Shown here: piece by piece, positions 28,904 to 39,912 of the stretch
How positions within the stretch are numbered: the first letter of the stretch is position 1
Layout: each line of letters opens with the position of its first letter
Origin: Gloeocapsopsis sp. IPPAS B-1203
GTDB lineage: Bacteria; Cyanobacteriota; Cyanobacteriia; Cyanobacteriales; Chroococcidiopsidaceae
Reading direction: 5' to 3'
Length of the DNA: 64,000 nucleotides
NCBI RefSeq assembly: GCF_002749975.1
Contig: NZ_PEIG01000009.1
Location: 62,001 to 126,000, forward strand
The notes under the pieces: generated by a model
The model's input: only the letters and a program-made list of their open reading frames with translations
Told to the model about the DNA's origin: nothing
Database searches by the model: none
Translations under genes and position numbers: made by a program

Positions 28904-29653
28904 TTACACCTTTCCAAACCGTCTTTCACGCTTTTGGTAAGAGCATAATGCCCTGTGAAACTCAGCACGGTCAAAATCAGGCCATAGCGTCTCAGTAATG
29001 TAAATTTCAGCATAAGCCATTTGCCACAGCAGAAAGTTACTAATTCGCATTTCGCCACTGGTACGAATTAATAAATCGGGATCGCAAATTCCAGCAGTAT
29101 ATAAATGACGTTCAAATAATGCCTCATTAATATCATCAGGTTGTAGTAAGCCTTGCTGCACCTGATGCGCGATCGCCCGACAAGCATCTAAAATCTCTTG
29201 TCGTCCGCCGTAATTTGTTGCCACAGTAAACTGAATTCCCCGATTGTGTTGAGTTTGGTCAACAGCCCGCGTAATTTCTGCTTGCAGCGATCGCGGTAGC
29301 GCACTCAAGTTCCCAACAAACTGAATGCGGACATCTTCCTCCATCATCTCGCGCAATTCTTTACGCAACACCCGCTCAAACAATGTCATTAAAAAATCAA
29401 CTTCTTCTAACGGTCTTCCCCAATTCTCTGTAGAAAAAGCATATGCTGTTAGGGCTGATACTCCCCAATCTCGACAACAACGCAGTAAATCTTTCAGCAC
29501 ATCTACGCCTTGTTTATGACCCATAATTCGGGGTAGCCCCCGACGCTTAGCCCAGCGACCATTTCCATCCATGATTACCGCCACATGTTTAGGCAGGCGT
29601 TCTTGTTTTAAATCGGGGGGCAAATCTTGTAACACGATTGGCTTTGCAGTCAT
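28904..29653 (-). CDS. uppS: Isoprenyl transferase (undecaprenyl-diphosphate synthase family)
   Basis: 249 residues. This cis-prenyltransferase extends farnesyl-type diphosphates with isopentenyl diphosphate to make the lipid carrier for peptidoglycan and polysaccharides. The catalytic loop is [16 protein letters not shown] with Asp29; [12 protein letters not shown] and the C-terminal [20 protein letters not shown] carry the substrate-binding residues. Length is normal. The start ATG overlaps the cdaA stop by 4 bases, so translation is coupled to cdaA. Confidence 0.96.
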   Translation of the reverse strand: MTAKPIVLQDLPPDLKQERLPKHVAVIMDGNGRWAKRRGLPRIMGHKQGVDVLKDLLRCCRDWGVSALTAYAFSTENWGRPLEEVDFLMTLFERVLRKELREMMEEDVRIQFVGNLSALPRSLQAEITRAVDQTQHNRGIQFTVATNYGGRQEILDACRAIAHQVQQGLLQPDDINEALFERHLYTAGICDPDLLIRTSGEMRISNFLLWQMAYAEIYITETLWPDFDRAEFHRALCSYQKRERRFGKV

Positions 29654-30579
29654 TTTTTGTTTCGATGAGAAGCTGATGATGATACACCCAGTAAACGCGA
29701 TACTAATGCCTTGCCTTGGTGACTAACTTGGCGAACCCAACTTAGCACACTAGGAGCAACAGTTTCACGCTCTACAGGCGGGGAAAACTTAGCTTCTAAT
29801 AATTCTTTCAGTTTACTGCTGGTAAGTGGTCTATTGAGTACTCCCTTTTCAGCAAAAGAAATCGAACCTGTTTCTTCAGAAACAACGACACAAATAGAAT
29901 TATCTGGAACACGCTCAGTGATGCCCATTGCTGCACGATGGCGAGTACCCAGTTGGCGTGAAGCCGTGCGTTTTGTCAGTGGTAAAATGACCGCAGCAGC
30001 AACCAGCCGCGAACCACGAATTAACGCCGCCCCATCATGAAGAGGAGTTTTTGGGTGAAAGATTGTTTGGATGAGTTCCTTAGAAACCTCCGCATTTAGC
30101 TGTACACCGGATGAATTGAAATCTCCTTCATCAATCGGACCATTAGTTTCTAAAACAATTAGTGCGCCAATTCTGTTTTGTGAAAGTTCCTTAACTGCCT
30201 CAACAATTTCATCAATTACACTATCTGGCTTAGAAATAGTCCGGCGCGATGGCTGCCATAAATGTCCCAATTCACCCCGTCCAAGCTGTTCCAAAAAACG
30301 GCGCAAGTCTGATTGGTAAGCAACAGCGATCGCTACTGCACAACCAATCACTAGCTTTTCCAGTACAAAATTGAGCAGCCGTAACTCTAATCTGCCACTC
30401 ACTACAGATGCCAGCATGAGTACAATAAATCCTCGCACCATCCACAGCGTACGGCGCTCGCCAATGATCACTAGCACCATGTAAGTCAACCCCAGCACCA
30501 GCCCCAGATCAATTATGTGAAGCAATATTGACTGCGTCCAGCCAAGGTCGATCAGCCATTGCTTCCACAAATCTCTCAT
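29650..30579 (-). CDS. cdaA: Diadenylate cyclase CdaA
   Basis: 309-residue membrane enzyme making cyclic di-AMP from two ATP. Three N-terminal helices (residues ~10-80) precede the DAC domain, which keeps both catalytic motifs: DGA in [16 protein letters not shown] and RHR in GTRHRAAMG. The C-terminal tail after ~265 is basic and variable. It overlaps uppS by 4 bases and lies 268 bases downstream of lysA. The order lysA-cdaA-uppS is one I recall as common in cyanobacteria, tying cyclic di-AMP synthesis to cell-wall lipid and diaminopimelate/lysine metabolism. Confidence 0.95.
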   Translation of the reverse strand: MRDLWKQWLIDLGWTQSILLHIIDLGLVLGLTYMVLVIIGERRTLWMVRGFIVLMLASVVSGRLELRLLNFVLEKLVIGCAVAIAVAYQSDLRRFLEQLGRGELGHLWQPSRRTISKPDSVIDEIVEAVKELSQNRIGALIVLETNGPIDEGDFNSSGVQLNAEVSKELIQTIFHPKTPLHDGAALIRGSRLVAAAVILPLTKRTASRQLGTRHRAAMGITERVPDNSICVVVSEETGSISFAEKGVLNRPLTSSKLKELLEAKFSPPVERETVAPSVLSWVRQVSHQGKALVSRLLGVSSSASHRNKK

Positions 30580-30582
30580 GAT

Positions 30583-30604
30583 CAGGGTTCAGGGGTTAGG
30601 GGTT
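30583..30604. repeat. CAGGGGTT-type short tandem repeat
   Basis: CAGGGTT, CAGGGGT and TAGGGGT follow head to tail directly upstream of the cdaA start. This is another heptamer family. The rest of the 268-base gap to lysA shows no gene. Confidence 0.6.
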
Positions 30605-30847
30605 GTATCGTGTCTGGTTAGAGACTTATTATTTAGGCAGCTTCTTGTGCAGGAAAGCCAGTTGCGTGCGGGGATCTTTCTTACCGTAAACTGGCGTGGG
30701 CGGAAGAGAAAGGTTTTTGTTTTTTATATAGATTCGAGCATCAGAACTAACGATTCAGATTTGATGTTAGGAGTTAGGTAAGAAAGAACAGGAAGAAAAG
30801 AGGCTATTCTATCTTCCTCGATTTCATCTTAAAAATTCCCTGAGATT

Positions 30848-32254
30848 TTATGTCTCACTTGATAATCTTGCCGGTAGACAGTCTTGTCGCATCAAATCTT
30901 GATAAGTTTCACGCCGCAGAATCAAATTTGCTTCTCCTGCTTTAACGACAACTGCTGCTGGTCGAGCCAAGCGATTGTAATTCGATGCCATACTGTAGTT
31001 GTATGCTCCGGTTGCCAGCACAACAACAATGTCTCCTGGTTCAGACGGTGGTAAAGTTGCCTCTTTAATCAGAATATCGCCTGATTCGCAGTGTTTTCCA
31101 GCTATTGTGACTGTTTGTGTCGCTGGTGCAGACATTTTATTTGCTACAACTGCTCGATAAACTGATTGGTAAGTGATGGGACGCGGATTATCTGACATAC
31201 CACCATCTACAGCAATGTAGGTACGAATTCCTGGAACGGTTTTTGACGAACCTACTGTATATGCAGTGACACAAGCTGAACCAATCAGCGATCGCCCTGG
31301 TTCGCAAAGCAACTTTGGTAATGCTATTTGCTGTGTCACACAAGCATCTTGAATCGCTGTACACACCCCCTTCACCCACGCTTCAATACTCGGGGGATCG
31401 TCAGCTTCGGTATAGCAAATTCCCAAACCACCACCGACATTTAATTCTTGAATCTGTAAGCCATAGCTGCTAGCTTTATCTAACCACTGCACCATAACTC
31501 CAGCTAAATCTTGATGTGGTTGCTGCTCAAAAATCTGGGAACCAATATGTGCGTGTAAGCCTACACAATTCAACGCAGAATGCTGACTAACAAACGCAAA
31601 CACTTCATCTAATTGATTGGGATCAAAGCCAAACTTGCTGTCTAAATGTCCTGTACGAATATATTCATGAGTATGACATTCAATTCCAGGTGTTAGTCGC
31701 AGCATTATGCGAATTGGCTCATTGGCATCACTATTACCCATTACCGATGACCAATTACCTAATGTACGCAATTCATACCAATTATCAACGACAATCGTGC
31801 AACCTGAATTGATCGCTAATTTTAATTCTTCTAAAGATTTATTATTACCGTGGAGGTAAAGTTTATCGGGGTTCACTCCTGCTTGTAAGGCGGTGTAAAG
31901 TTCGCCACCTGAAACGACATCAATGCCCAAACCTTCTTGAGATGCGATCGCACATACTGCTAAACAACTCCAAGCTTTGGAAGCATAAAGTACTTGAGAC
32001 TCTCCTGGGTAATACTTTTTAAACGCTTCGCGATACTGATGACAAGCGCTGCGTAAAGTGTCCTCATCCAAAATATAAAGCGGCGAACCAAATTGCTCTA
32101 CTAGCGTTGTCACATCACATCCCCCAATTTCTAGGCGATCGCTGCTGTTAATTCGTGCAGTCAGGGGTAAAAGTTCTTGATTAGGGGACGCATCAGTTAC
32201 CTTTGGTAAATACTGACGACCAGATTGCACCCCTGCAGGATGAGTCGATAGCAT
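30848..32254 (-). CDS. lysA: Diaminopimelate decarboxylase
   Basis: 468 residues from the ATG at 32254. A frame extension to 32347 would overlap rimI and has no family similarity. The PLP lysine is in LYASKAWSC. HIGSQIFEQ, GGGLGICYTEADDPPS and the closing-domain CESGDILI segment, with its cysteine reaching the partner active site, are as in LysA. The enzyme converts meso-diaminopimelate to lysine. Residues encoded at 31732-31759 (GNWSSVMGNS region) arise from a heptamer repeat tract and look like an insertion relative to the fold. It is divergent from rimI across 64 bases. Confidence 0.94.
   Translation of the reverse strand: MLSTHPAGVQSGRQYLPKVTDASPNQELLPLTARINSSDRLEIGGCDVTTLVEQFGSPLYILDEDTLRSACHQYREAFKKYYPGESQVLYASKAWSCLAVCAIASQEGLGIDVVSGGELYTALQAGVNPDKLYLHGNNKSLEELKLAINSGCTIVVDNWYELRTLGNWSSVMGNSDANEPIRIMLRLTPGIECHTHEYIRTGHLDSKFGFDPNQLDEVFAFVSQHSALNCVGLHAHIGSQIFEQQPHQDLAGVMVQWLDKASSYGLQIQELNVGGGLGICYTEADDPPSIEAWVKGVCTAIQDACVTQQIALPKLLCEPGRSLIGSACVTAYTVGSSKTVPGIRTYIAVDGGMSDNPRPITYQSVYRAVVANKMSAPATQTVTIAGKHCESGDILIKEATLPPSEPGDIVVVLATGAYNYSMASNYNRLARPAAVVVKAGEANLILRRETYQDLMRQDCLPARLSSET
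31732..31759 (-). repeat. Heptamer repeat (GGTAATN)x4 inside lysA
   Basis: On the coding strand the units are GGTAATT, GGTCATC, GGTAATG and GGTAATA. They are in the middle of lysA and encode part of LGNWSSVMGNSDA. The same family occurs between devB and devC at 48597. Confidence 0.8.
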
Positions 32255-32318
32255 AATTATTAAATGTTTTCCTTTTGACAGGCGTAAATAGGGTTCGTCT
32301 CCCAGTGTACAAATTGCT

Positions 32319-32903
32319 GTGACTTTATTAGAACTTAAATATCTCACACCAGAGCATCTGGGTGCATTGTTGGAATTGGATCAAGCCTGCTTTGGAGGTC
32401 TTTGGACTTTGGAAGCTTACCAACGAGAGCTAGATAGTCCCAACAGTGATTTAATTGGTCTAGTCAACCCATTTGCGCCTAATTCACTTTTAGGGGTGGG
32501 TTGTCTGTGGGCAATTCTAGAGGAAGCTCACATTACCATTTTGGCAGTTCATCCTCAATACCAGCGCCAAGGTTTCGGTCAAGCACTACTTTACGGTTTA
32601 TTGTCAGTAGCAGAGCAACGAAATTTAGAACGCGCTACTCTGGAAGTCAGAGTTTCTAATCATGCGGCGATCGCACTGTATCAAAAATTTGGCTTCAAAA
32701 CTGCCGGACGGCGTAAAGGATACTACAAAGACACTGGTGAAGATGCCTTAATTCTTTGGCATAACGGTTTAGCACAACCAGAATTTCCTCAACTTTTATC
32801 TGACTGGGAATACCAAATTCACACTCACCTCGTCCGCTTAGACTGGGAATTACAGATTGATTTATCAGTATATTCCGCAGATCCGCCCTTGACAAAAAAG
32901 TGA
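32319..32903 (+). CDS. rimI: Ribosomal protein S18 alanine N-acetyltransferase, GNAT family
   Basis: 194 residues from a GTG start. The GNAT core covers residues ~1-150: acetyl-CoA loop QYQRQGFGQALL and VSNHAAIALYQKFGFKTAGRRKGYYKDTGEDALILW are typical of RimI. A ~40-residue cyanobacterial C-terminal extension follows. It is expected to acetylate the N-terminal alanine of ribosomal protein S18, though related enzymes act on other proteins. It lies head to head with lysA. Confidence 0.88.
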   Translation: MTLLELKYLTPEHLGALLELDQACFGGLWTLEAYQRELDSPNSDLIGLVNPFAPNSLLGVGCLWAILEEAHITILAVHPQYQRQGFGQALLYGLLSVAEQRNLERATLEVRVSNHAAIALYQKFGFKTAGRRKGYYKDTGEDALILWHNGLAQPEFPQLLSDWEYQIHTHLVRLDWELQIDLSVYSADPPLTKK

Positions 32904-32937
32904 ATTTTTGCTAAATATTTATTCTTGGGGCTTAACG

Positions 32938-33159
32938 CTAAAACTGAAACAAAAATTCAGCAACAATAGCAATTAATATAAAAGCAACCAATAGAAACAA
33001 ACTTCTTTCCATGACACAAGGTTCAGGATTGTAGCCAAGATATTTTGCTTTTAAATAAAATCTTTGGCTGAGCATTTTCTGAGAACCTAACGAAGGCAAC
33101 AGTTGCAAAAAGTGCAAAATCCTCAAAAAGAGGAACAACCGTGCTGTAGTTTGTATCAT
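32938..33159 (-). CDS. Possible small membrane protein (uncertain)
   Basis: An open frame of 73 codons opposite to its neighbours, in the gap between rimI and clpC. The C-terminal 24 residues, beginning at an internal Met (about 33012), are a single hydrophobic helix (MERSLFLLVAFILIAIVAEF). I do not recognise the protein. Its upstream end would collide with the clpC promoter region. The helix could represent a very small membrane protein starting at the internal Met, or the frame may be chance. Confidence 0.3.
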   Translation of the reverse strand: MIQTTARLFLFLRILHFLQLLPSLGSQKMLSQRFYLKAKYLGYNPEPCVMERSLFLLVAFILIAIVAEFLFQF

Positions 33160-33162
33160 AAG

Positions 33163-33194
33163 TTGACAGCCGGACCTAAAGCCTATGCTAAAAT
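33163..33194 (+). promoter_or_regulatory. Candidate sigma-70 type promoter of clpC
   Basis: A consensus TTGACA at 33163-33168 is followed by TATGCTAAAAT at 33184-33194. TGCTAA at 33186-33191 gives a 17-base spacer and TAAAAT a longer one. It lies 37-70 bases before the clpC ATG. Confidence 0.4.
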
Positions 33195-33230
33195 CAGCGT
33201 ACCGGCACGACTCAGGTATGGAAAAACGCC

Positions 33231-35708
33231 ATGTTTGAACGCTTCACAGAAAAAGCTATTAAAGTGATCATGCTGGCCCAGGAAGAAGCTCGCCGCCTGG
33301 GTCACAACTTCGTAGGTACAGAGCAGATCCTCCTGGGTCTGATAGGGGAAGGAACAGGCGTAGCGGCCAAAGTGCTGAAATCTATGGGCGTCAACCTCAA
33401 AGATGCTCGGATTGAAGTCGAAAAAATTATTGGTCGAGGTTCCGGCTTTGTGGCAGTGGAAATTCCGTTTACCCCACGGGCAAAGCGAGTTTTGGAACTT
33501 TCCCTAGAAGAAGCACGCCAGCTAGGACACAATTATATCGGTACAGAGCACTTGCTACTAGGCTTAATCCGCGAAGGAGAAGGCGTGGCAGCAAGAGTAC
33601 TAGAAAACTTAGGAGTTGATTTATCCAAAGTTAGAACTCAAGTGATTCGGATGTTAGGAGAAACCGCTGAAGTCTCAGCAGGATCTGCGCAATCCGGTCG
33701 CACCAAAACTCCAACATTGGATGAGTTTGGCTCGAACCTGACTCAAATGGCTTCAGAAGGCAAGCTTGATCCTGTTGTTGGTCGCGCTAAAGAAATTGAG
33801 CGAGTTATTCAAATTTTAGGTCGTCGTACCAAAAATAATCCAGTATTAATTGGGGAACCTGGTGTAGGTAAAACTGCGATCGCTGAAGGTTTAGCATCGC
33901 GAATTGCTAATAAAGATATTCCCGATATCCTTGAAGAAAAGCGCGTTGTCACACTTGATATCGGCTTATTAGTTGCAGGCACTAAGTACCGAGGTGAATT
34001 TGAAGAGCGCCTGAAAAAAATCATGGATGAAATCCGTTCTGCAGGGAACGTGATTTTAGTGATTGACGAGGTGCATACTCTGATCGGTGCTGGTGCAGCT
34101 GAAGGTGCGATTGACGCCGCAAATATCCTCAAACCCGCTTTGGCAAGAGGAGAGTTGCAGTGTATTGGTGCGACAACACTAGATGAATACCGCAAGCACA
34201 TCGAGCGCGATGCAGCACTAGAAAGAAGATTCCAACCCGTGATGGTGGGCGAACCGACTGTAGATGAAACAATTGAAATTTTGTACGGTCTACGCGAACG
34301 TTATGAGCAACACCATAAGTTAAAAATCTCGGATGAAGCACTCGTCGCAGCAGCGAAGCTTTCCGACCGTTATATTAGCGATCGCTACTTACCAGATAAA
34401 GCAATCGACTTGATCGACGAAGCTGGTTCAAGAGTACGCTTAATTAACTCACAACTTCCTCCCGCAGCCAAAGAGCTTGATAAAGAATTGCGTCAAGTCT
34501 TAAAAGAAAAAGACGATGCCGTTCGCGGACAAGACTTTGATCGCGCTGGAGAACTCCGCGATCGCGAAATGGAAATTAAAGCCGAAATTCGGGCGATCGC
34601 ACAGAACAAAACAACCACCACCCGTGAGGGTGAGAACGATTCTCCAGTAGTGAATGAAGAAGACATTGCGCACATTGTTGCTTCTTGGACAGGTGTACCA
34701 GTCAACAAACTGACCGAATCCGAATCTGAGAAACTGCTGCATATGGAAGATACCTTGCATCAGCGACTCATCGGTCAAGAAGAAGCAGTCAAGGCAGTTT
34801 CTAAAGCAATTCGCCGTGCTAGAGTTGGCTTAAAGAATCCCAACCGTCCAATTGCTAGCTTTGTGTTCTCTGGACCTACTGGTGTTGGTAAAACTGAGTT
34901 AACTAAAGCGCTAGCAGCTTACTTCTTTGGTTCCGAGGAAGCGATGATTCGCTTGGATATGTCGGAATACATGGAACGGCATACCGTTAGTAAGCTTATC
35001 GGTTCGCCTCCAGGATATGTAGGATACAACGAAGGCGGTCAATTAACCGAAGCAGTACGTCGTAGACCTTACACAGTGGTGCTATTCGACGAAATTGAAA
35101 AGGCTCACCCTGATGTCTTCAATATGCTGCTGCAAATCCTTGAAGATGGTCGATTGACAGATGCCAAAGGTCGTACAGTGGACTTTAAGAATACACTGCT
35201 CATCCTGACTTCTAACATCGGTTCTCAGGTGATAGAAAAAGGTGGTGGTGGTTTAGGCTTTGAAGTTGCTGAAAATCGAGCCGAAGCACAATACAATCGC
35301 ATTCGTTCATTAGTTAACGAAGAACTCAAGCAACGCTTCCGTCCAGAATTCTTAAACCGCTTGGATGAAATCATCGTCTTCCGTCAATTAACTAAGGACG
35401 AGGTGAAGCAAATCTCCGATATTCTGCTCAAGGAAGTGGTTAATCGCCTAACTGAGAAGGGGATCGTGCTAGAAGTTACAGAGCGCTTTAAAGATCGTCT
35501 CGTAGAAGAAGGATACAATCCTAGCTACGGTGCAAGACCATTACGTCGGGCGATTATGCGTTTACTCGAAGACAGTTTAGCTGAAGAGATCTTATCAGGA
35601 CGCGTTAAAGATGGCGATACAGCTGTCGTTGATGTTGATGACACTGGTAATGTCAAAGTACTTGCTGAACAGCGACGAGAATTGTTACCTCAAGCTGTCG
35701 AGCAGTAG
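33231..35708 (+). CDS. clpC: Clp protease ATP-binding subunit ClpC (Hsp100)
   Basis: 825 residues. AAA+ unfoldase that feeds substrates to ClpP-type peptidase. Two N-terminal repeats ([20 protein letters not shown] and [20 protein letters not shown]) form the adaptor domain. D1 carries [13 protein letters not shown] and [12 protein letters not shown]; the UVR coiled coil ([19 protein letters not shown]) sits in the middle domain. D2 carries [16 protein letters not shown]-terminal [19 protein letters not shown] follows. It is full length with no damage. Cyanobacterial ClpC is essential and linked to photosystem protein turnover. A strong terminator follows at 35765. Confidence 0.97.
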   Translation: MFERFTEKAIKVIMLAQEEARRLGHNFVGTEQILLGLIGEGTGVAAKVLKSMGVNLKDARIEVEKIIGRGSGFVAVEIPFTPRAKRVLELSLEEARQLGHNYIGTEHLLLGLIREGEGVAARVLENLGVDLSKVRTQVIRMLGETAEVSAGSAQSGRTKTPTLDEFGSNLTQMASEGKLDPVVGRAKEIERVIQILGRRTKNNPVLIGEPGVGKTAIAEGLASRIANKDIPDILEEKRVVTLDIGLLVAGTKYRGEFEERLKKIMDEIRSAGNVILVIDEVHTLIGAGAAEGAIDAANILKPALARGELQCIGATTLDEYRKHIERDAALERRFQPVMVGEPTVDETIEILYGLRERYEQHHKLKISDEALVAAAKLSDRYISDRYLPDKAIDLIDEAGSRVRLINSQLPPAAKELDKELRQVLKEKDDAVRGQDFDRAGELRDREMEIKAEIRAIAQNKTTTTREGENDSPVVNEEDIAHIVASWTGVPVNKLTESESEKLLHMEDTLHQRLIGQEEAVKAVSKAIRRARVGLKNPNRPIASFVFSGPTGVGKTELTKALAAYFFGSEEAMIRLDMSEYMERHTVSKLIGSPPGYVGYNEGGQLTEAVRRRPYTVVLFDEIEKAHPDVFNMLLQILEDGRLTDAKGRTVDFKNTLLILTSNIGSQVIEKGGGGLGFEVAENRAEAQYNRIRSLVNEELKQRFRPEFLNRLDEIIVFRQLTKDEVKQISDILLKEVVNRLTEKGIVLEVTERFKDRLVEEGYNPSYGARPLRRAIMRLLEDSLAEEILSGRVKDGDTAVVDVDDTGNVKVLAEQRRELLPQAVEQ

Positions 35709-35764
35709 GTAGTTCATTTAAAGAGGGTATGCGTGATTATACCCAAACCTAGTTTACTTAATCC

Positions 35765-35795
35765 AACGGTAGAGAAAAAAACTCTACCGTTTTTT
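35765..35795 (+). terminator. Intrinsic terminator after clpC
   Basis: A 10-bp perfect stem (arms AACGGTAGAG and CTCTACCGTT), a loop of seven A, and a T-run to 35795, 57 bases after the clpC stop. It is the clearest terminator in the window. Confidence 0.9.
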
Positions 35796-35929
35796 GTGCA
35801 ATTTTGCTGAGTAGTTAATTTTCACAAAAATCCAACATGTCTACTGCATTAGTAGCTTGCTACACTTAAATTAATAACCATGTACTTCAATTCAAGTGCA
35901 TAATAAAAGGCGATCGCGATCGCTGTCTT

Positions 35930-36733
35930 ATGGTAACAAGCATCCTGCAGCGGAATAATGTCAGTGTTCTGGGTAATGGTAGTCAGACATTAATATTTGC
36001 ACATGGTTTTGGTACGGATCAAACCGCCTGGCGGCATCAAGTTGCAGCCTTTACCGATAACTATCGCGTTATTCTTTTCGATCATGTCGGTGCGGGGAAA
36101 TCAGACTTTGCCGCATATAGTCCGCACCGCTACAGTAGTTTGTATAGTTATGCTGAAGATTTACTCGATTTATGTGCTGAGTTGAAACTGAAAGACAGCG
36201 TTTTAATCGGTCACTCAGTGAGTGGTATGGTGAGCTTGTTAGCTGCCTTGGTTGAGCCGCAATACTTTCGTAAATTAATTTTTATCGGTGCATCGCCACG
36301 CTACCTCAATGATGTCGATTATATAGGCGGTTTTGAGCAAGCTGATTTAGATCAACTTTATGCAGCGATGGCAACAAACTACTACGCTTGGGCAAGTGGA
36401 TTTGCGCCGCTGGCAATGGGAAATCCTGATAAACCAGAACTCGCGATCGAGTATGCAAACTCCTTATCCGCAATTCGCCCTGATATCGCTCAAGCTGTAG
36501 CGCGGGTAATTTTTCAGTCCGATCACCGCGAAGAGTTACCGCGACTTAAAATACCTGTTGATATCTTACAATCAAATAATGATATTGCTGTACCGCTAGA
36601 AGTTGGTCAGTATATGGCACAGAAGATCGCCAATAGCACACTGACAAATATCCCAACGACAGGACATTTACCTCACATCAGCGCACCAGAAACTGTTACC
36701 CGCGCGATCGCCTCATGTCTTGCCCAGATTTAA
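35930..36733 (+). CDS. RsbQ-like alpha/beta hydrolase
   Basis: 267 residues. The fold is of the RsbQ/D14/KAI2 type: oxyanion [11 protein letters not shown], nucleophile Ser in GHSVSGM near residue 96, Asp in SNNDIAVP, His in TTGHLPH. In Bacillus, RsbQ is the partner of the PAS phosphatase RsbP in energy-stress signalling; plant relatives perceive strigolactone and karrikin. The 3' end overlaps the hybrid-kinase gene start by 19 bases, so the two are translationally coupled. A small-molecule sensing or processing role feeding the kinase is inferred. Confidence 0.85.
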   Translation: MVTSILQRNNVSVLGNGSQTLIFAHGFGTDQTAWRHQVAAFTDNYRVILFDHVGAGKSDFAAYSPHRYSSLYSYAEDLLDLCAELKLKDSVLIGHSVSGMVSLLAALVEPQYFRKLIFIGASPRYLNDVDYIGGFEQADLDQLYAAMATNYYAWASGFAPLAMGNPDKPELAIEYANSLSAIRPDIAQAVARVIFQSDHREELPRLKIPVDILQSNNDIAVPLEVGQYMAQKIANSTLTNIPTTGHLPHISAPETVTRAIASCLAQI

Positions 36734-39700
36734 ACCTAAATCATCCTGATTGGCTACCAACATTTAGACCAATATTATTTGCTGCCATCTTTATTTTTGT
36801 TGGCTTAGGTATACTGCAAGGATGGACATCTTTGCTGTTAGCACTAATTTTGTTCGCCGTATGTGCAGGTTTACCTCTACAAGTTGAGCAAGCATTACCG
36901 ATTATTGCAGTTATTTTACTCGTTGGTATATTTGCTCCCGCACAGCTTTTACTTTCTTTTGAATTGTGTGGTGTCGTTATCAGCAGTGTTGCCTTAAATA
37001 AGTTCCTCCGAGTTATCGAGTGGCGTTTAGCAGCACAATCAGTTTTAGTGACATTGGTTAATACTAATACAGACACAACGCCAAATATACTCACTAATCA
37101 AGCTTTAACACTTTTACAAAAAATAACTCGTGCAGATGCTGCGATCGCCTTACGTCAGATTGATGATGTCACTGCCCAAACAATCGCCAGCCTACCTGAA
37201 AAAGCCCTTCCTGCTGCCCTTACTACCCCTACACTATTTACTAATGCATTAGCACAAAACCGCTGTCTCTACTACAGCAACTATCCCGCAACACCTAATG
37301 CTTCCCACATTCTACTTGCACAAGGAGCTAAGTCAGTTGCGATACTACCACTTGCGGCGTCGAATGGTACAAAAGGGGCAATTTTACTGATTTGGCATCG
37401 CTACACTTCCATTACTCCACAAATGCGGCAATTTATTGAGTTGTTGTTGGGTGAGTTACGTACGTTATTACAATTTACTGATACGACTATCCGCCTTGAT
37501 AAACTGCGATCGCGCTTTAGTGCAATGCTGGAAACTATTCATCAAGGAGTTGTCTTTGTTGATGAAAGTGGAGAACAAGGGTGGATTAATCAAGCGGCTG
37601 CGGTGCAACTGGGGTTACAACCTGGTGCAGTAGAACCACCCATTTTGGCGCAAGCAATGGCAAAATTACGTACTAGTGCTGATAATCAAAGCGAAATCAC
37701 CGCACAAGCAGCACAATTTTTTGCTCAGCCACTGTCTTGGAAACTTCCCTCAACGGGGGGAACCCCCGCACGGGAGTTTCCGCAAGCAGAAATTCGGAAT
37801 TGGCATTGGATTTTTCAGGGTGAAACACCTAAAGTATTGAGTCTTTCGAGTACTGCAACGCGGATACACAATGTACCTGGTAGATTGTGGATATTAGATG
37901 ATATTACTGAGCAATATCTTAGTCAAAAAATGCTGGTGCGACGTACTCAAGAGTTGTCACAAGCTAATCAGGAGTTAGAAAAGGCAAAAACAGATGCTGA
38001 AGCTGCAACTCGTGTGAAAAGTCAGTTTCTTGCGAATATGAGTCATGAAATTCGGACGCCGATGAACGCAATTGTCGGAATGACGAATTTATTATTGAGT
38101 ACTCCGCTATCGCAGCAACAACAAGAATTTTTAGGAACAATTCGGACAAGTAGTGATGTTTTGTTGATGTTAATCAACGACGTTCTAGACTTATCAAAAA
38201 TCGAGTCAGGTAAGCTAGAACTAGAACAGCGTGCTTTCAACTTAAGAACTTGTATTGAAGAAGCTGTAGATATTTTAGCTTTTAAAGCAGCAGAGAAAAA
38301 TATTGAATTAGCTTACATTATTCATCCAGATACTCCCAATAATATCGTTGGTGATGTCACTCGATTGCGACAAATTCTCGTAAATCTATTGAGTAACTCC
38401 GTTAAATTTACACCCCAAGGAGAAGTTGTTATTTCGGTTACAGCCCGCGCCTTAGAACGTAATCATGAATATGAAATTCAATTTGCAGTCAAAGATACAG
38501 GAATTGGTATTTCACCTGAAACTGTAAAGCATTTATTTCAATCTTTTAGTCAAGGTGATGCTTCAATTACCCGCGAATATGGGGGAACCGGCTTAGGTTT
38601 AGCGATCGCCAAGCAGCTATGTGAGATGATGAAAGGTCGCATCTGGGTTGAAACTCACGCACAAGGAGGTTCTACTTTCTATTTCACGATCGCCACAACA
38701 ATTGATACTAGCCTTCCCTCAGAAAGCATATTACATTTTGCCGGAAAGCGGATGTTAATTGTGGAGGAGCATCCGATCATTCGACAATCTCTAGTTTGGC
38801 AAGCACAGTCTTGGGGTATAGAGCCTTGTAGTTTAGAACCCGCAGCAGCACTTGCACAAATTCAACAAGGCGCATTGTTTGATGTAGCAATTATAGATTT
38901 ACAAAGTCATCAAAGCAATGACGCGATCGCAGCAAGCCAATCTTCTCAATTACCTGTGATATTGTTAACAACGCTGAGCAACCAAAAGATACCTACACAG
39001 ACATCTGTACTAGATTTTGTCAGCTATCTGACTAAACCAATCAAAACATCACATTTCTACCACATCTTGAGTCAGATTTGGAATAACTCATTAGTATCAG
39101 ATACTAACAATAATTCAGGTGATATTGACGCTACATTTGCATCAAATTTACCATTGCGAATTTTGCTAGCAGAAGACAACATCGTTAATCAAAAAATTGC
39201 TTTACACATTTTGCAAGGATTAGGTTATCAAGCGGATGTTGCCAGTAATGGATTAGAAGTTTTAGATATTTTACATCGTCAAAATTATGATGTTGTGCTG
39301 ATGGACTTGCAAATGCCAAAGATGGATGGTTTAACAGCAACTCATCAGATTGTGCAAGAATTTGCCAAAGATGTACGTCCTCAAATTATTGCGATGACTG
39401 CTAATGCCATGCAGGAAGACAAAGAAGAATGTCTTAAAGCTGGTATGGATAATTACATCAGTAAGCCTATCCAAGTAGAAGAACTCACGCAAGCACTGAG
39501 AGGAATTCAAAAACCCTTTGTCTCTGACTCACTCACTTTTGATACTCAACATTCAACAGCGATTGATTTTCAAAAGCTAGCTTCGTTGAAAAAAATGGTA
39601 GGGGAAAATGCAGAAAAAATTGTGACTGAGTTAGCCTATTGTTATATAAATGATTCGGTACAGCTTTTACAGGAAATGACAAGTGCAGTAGATTGCCAAG

Positions 39701-39912
39701 ACGCGATCGCACTACGTAGAGCTGCACATACACTTAAATCCAGTAGTGCTACGCTGGGTGCCATGATACTTTCTCAACTGAGTAAAGAATTAGAAACAAT
39801 GAGTGCTGACGGCAATACGAGCGAGATATCATCCAAAGTGGAGCAAATTGTAGCTGAGTTTGCCAGAGTAAAAGTTGCTCTGCAAGCCGAATGTCAGCTG
39901 AGCCAGGTATGA
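36715..39912 (+). CDS. Hybrid sensor histidine kinase with two REC domains and HPt
   Basis: 1065 residues. Order: membrane helices at ~20-105; GAF-like region ~115-245; PAS-like region ~256-400; HisKA with [14 protein letters not shown] (His near 445); HATPase ~560-680 ([12 protein letters not shown]); degenerate REC ~685-800 ([16 protein letters not shown]); canonical REC ~815-930 ([24 protein letters not shown]); HPt ~975-1060 ([15 protein letters not shown]). The ArcB/BarA-like layout supports an internal phosphorelay. A GC-rich hairpin repeat at 37739 is translated within the PAS region. It overlaps both neighbours, as expected for one operon. Confidence 0.92.
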   Translation: MSCPDLNLNHPDWLPTFRPILFAAIFIFVGLGILQGWTSLLLALILFAVCAGLPLQVEQALPIIAVILLVGIFAPAQLLLSFELCGVVISSVALNKFLRVIEWRLAAQSVLVTLVNTNTDTTPNILTNQALTLLQKITRADAAIALRQIDDVTAQTIASLPEKALPAALTTPTLFTNALAQNRCLYYSNYPATPNASHILLAQGAKSVAILPLAASNGTKGAILLIWHRYTSITPQMRQFIELLLGELRTLLQFTDTTIRLDKLRSRFSAMLETIHQGVVFVDESGEQGWINQAAAVQLGLQPGAVEPPILAQAMAKLRTSADNQSEITAQAAQFFAQPLSWKLPSTGGTPAREFPQAEIRNWHWIFQGETPKVLSLSSTATRIHNVPGRLWILDDITEQYLSQKMLVRRTQELSQANQELEKAKTDAEAATRVKSQFLANMSHEIRTPMNAIVGMTNLLLSTPLSQQQQEFLGTIRTSSDVLLMLINDVLDLSKIESGKLELEQRAFNLRTCIEEAVDILAFKAAEKNIELAYIIHPDTPNNIVGDVTRLRQILVNLLSNSVKFTPQGEVVISVTARALERNHEYEIQFAVKDTGIGISPETVKHLFQSFSQGDASITREYGGTGLGLAIAKQLCEMMKGRIWVETHAQGGSTFYFTIATTIDTSLPSESILHFAGKRMLIVEEHPIIRQSLVWQAQSWGIEPCSLEPAAALAQIQQGALFDVAIIDLQSHQSNDAIAASQSSQLPVILLTTLSNQKIPTQTSVLDFVSYLTKPIKTSHFYHILSQIWNNSLVSDTNNNSGDIDATFASNLPLRILLAEDNIVNQKIALHILQGLGYQADVASNGLEVLDILHRQNYDVVLMDLQMPKMDGLTATHQIVQEFAKDVRPQIIAMTANAMQEDKEECLKAGMDNYISKPIQVEELTQALRGIQKPFVSDSLTFDTQHSTAIDFQKLASLKKMVGENAEKIVTELAYCYINDSVQLLQEMTSAVDCQDAIALRRAAHTLKSSSATLGAMILSQLSKELETMSADGNTSEISSKVEQIVAEFARVKVALQAECQLSQV
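37739..37781 (+). repeat. Translated nested hairpin repeat in the hybrid kinase
   Basis: The outer arms GGAAACTTCCC (37739-37749) and GGGAGTTTCC (37772-37781) pair with one bulge; inside is CGGGGG-GAA-CCCCCG around 37754-37768. The sequence stays in frame and encodes [14 protein letters not shown]. It resembles GC-rich small dispersed repeats of cyanobacteria that nest inside genes. Confidence 0.7.
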
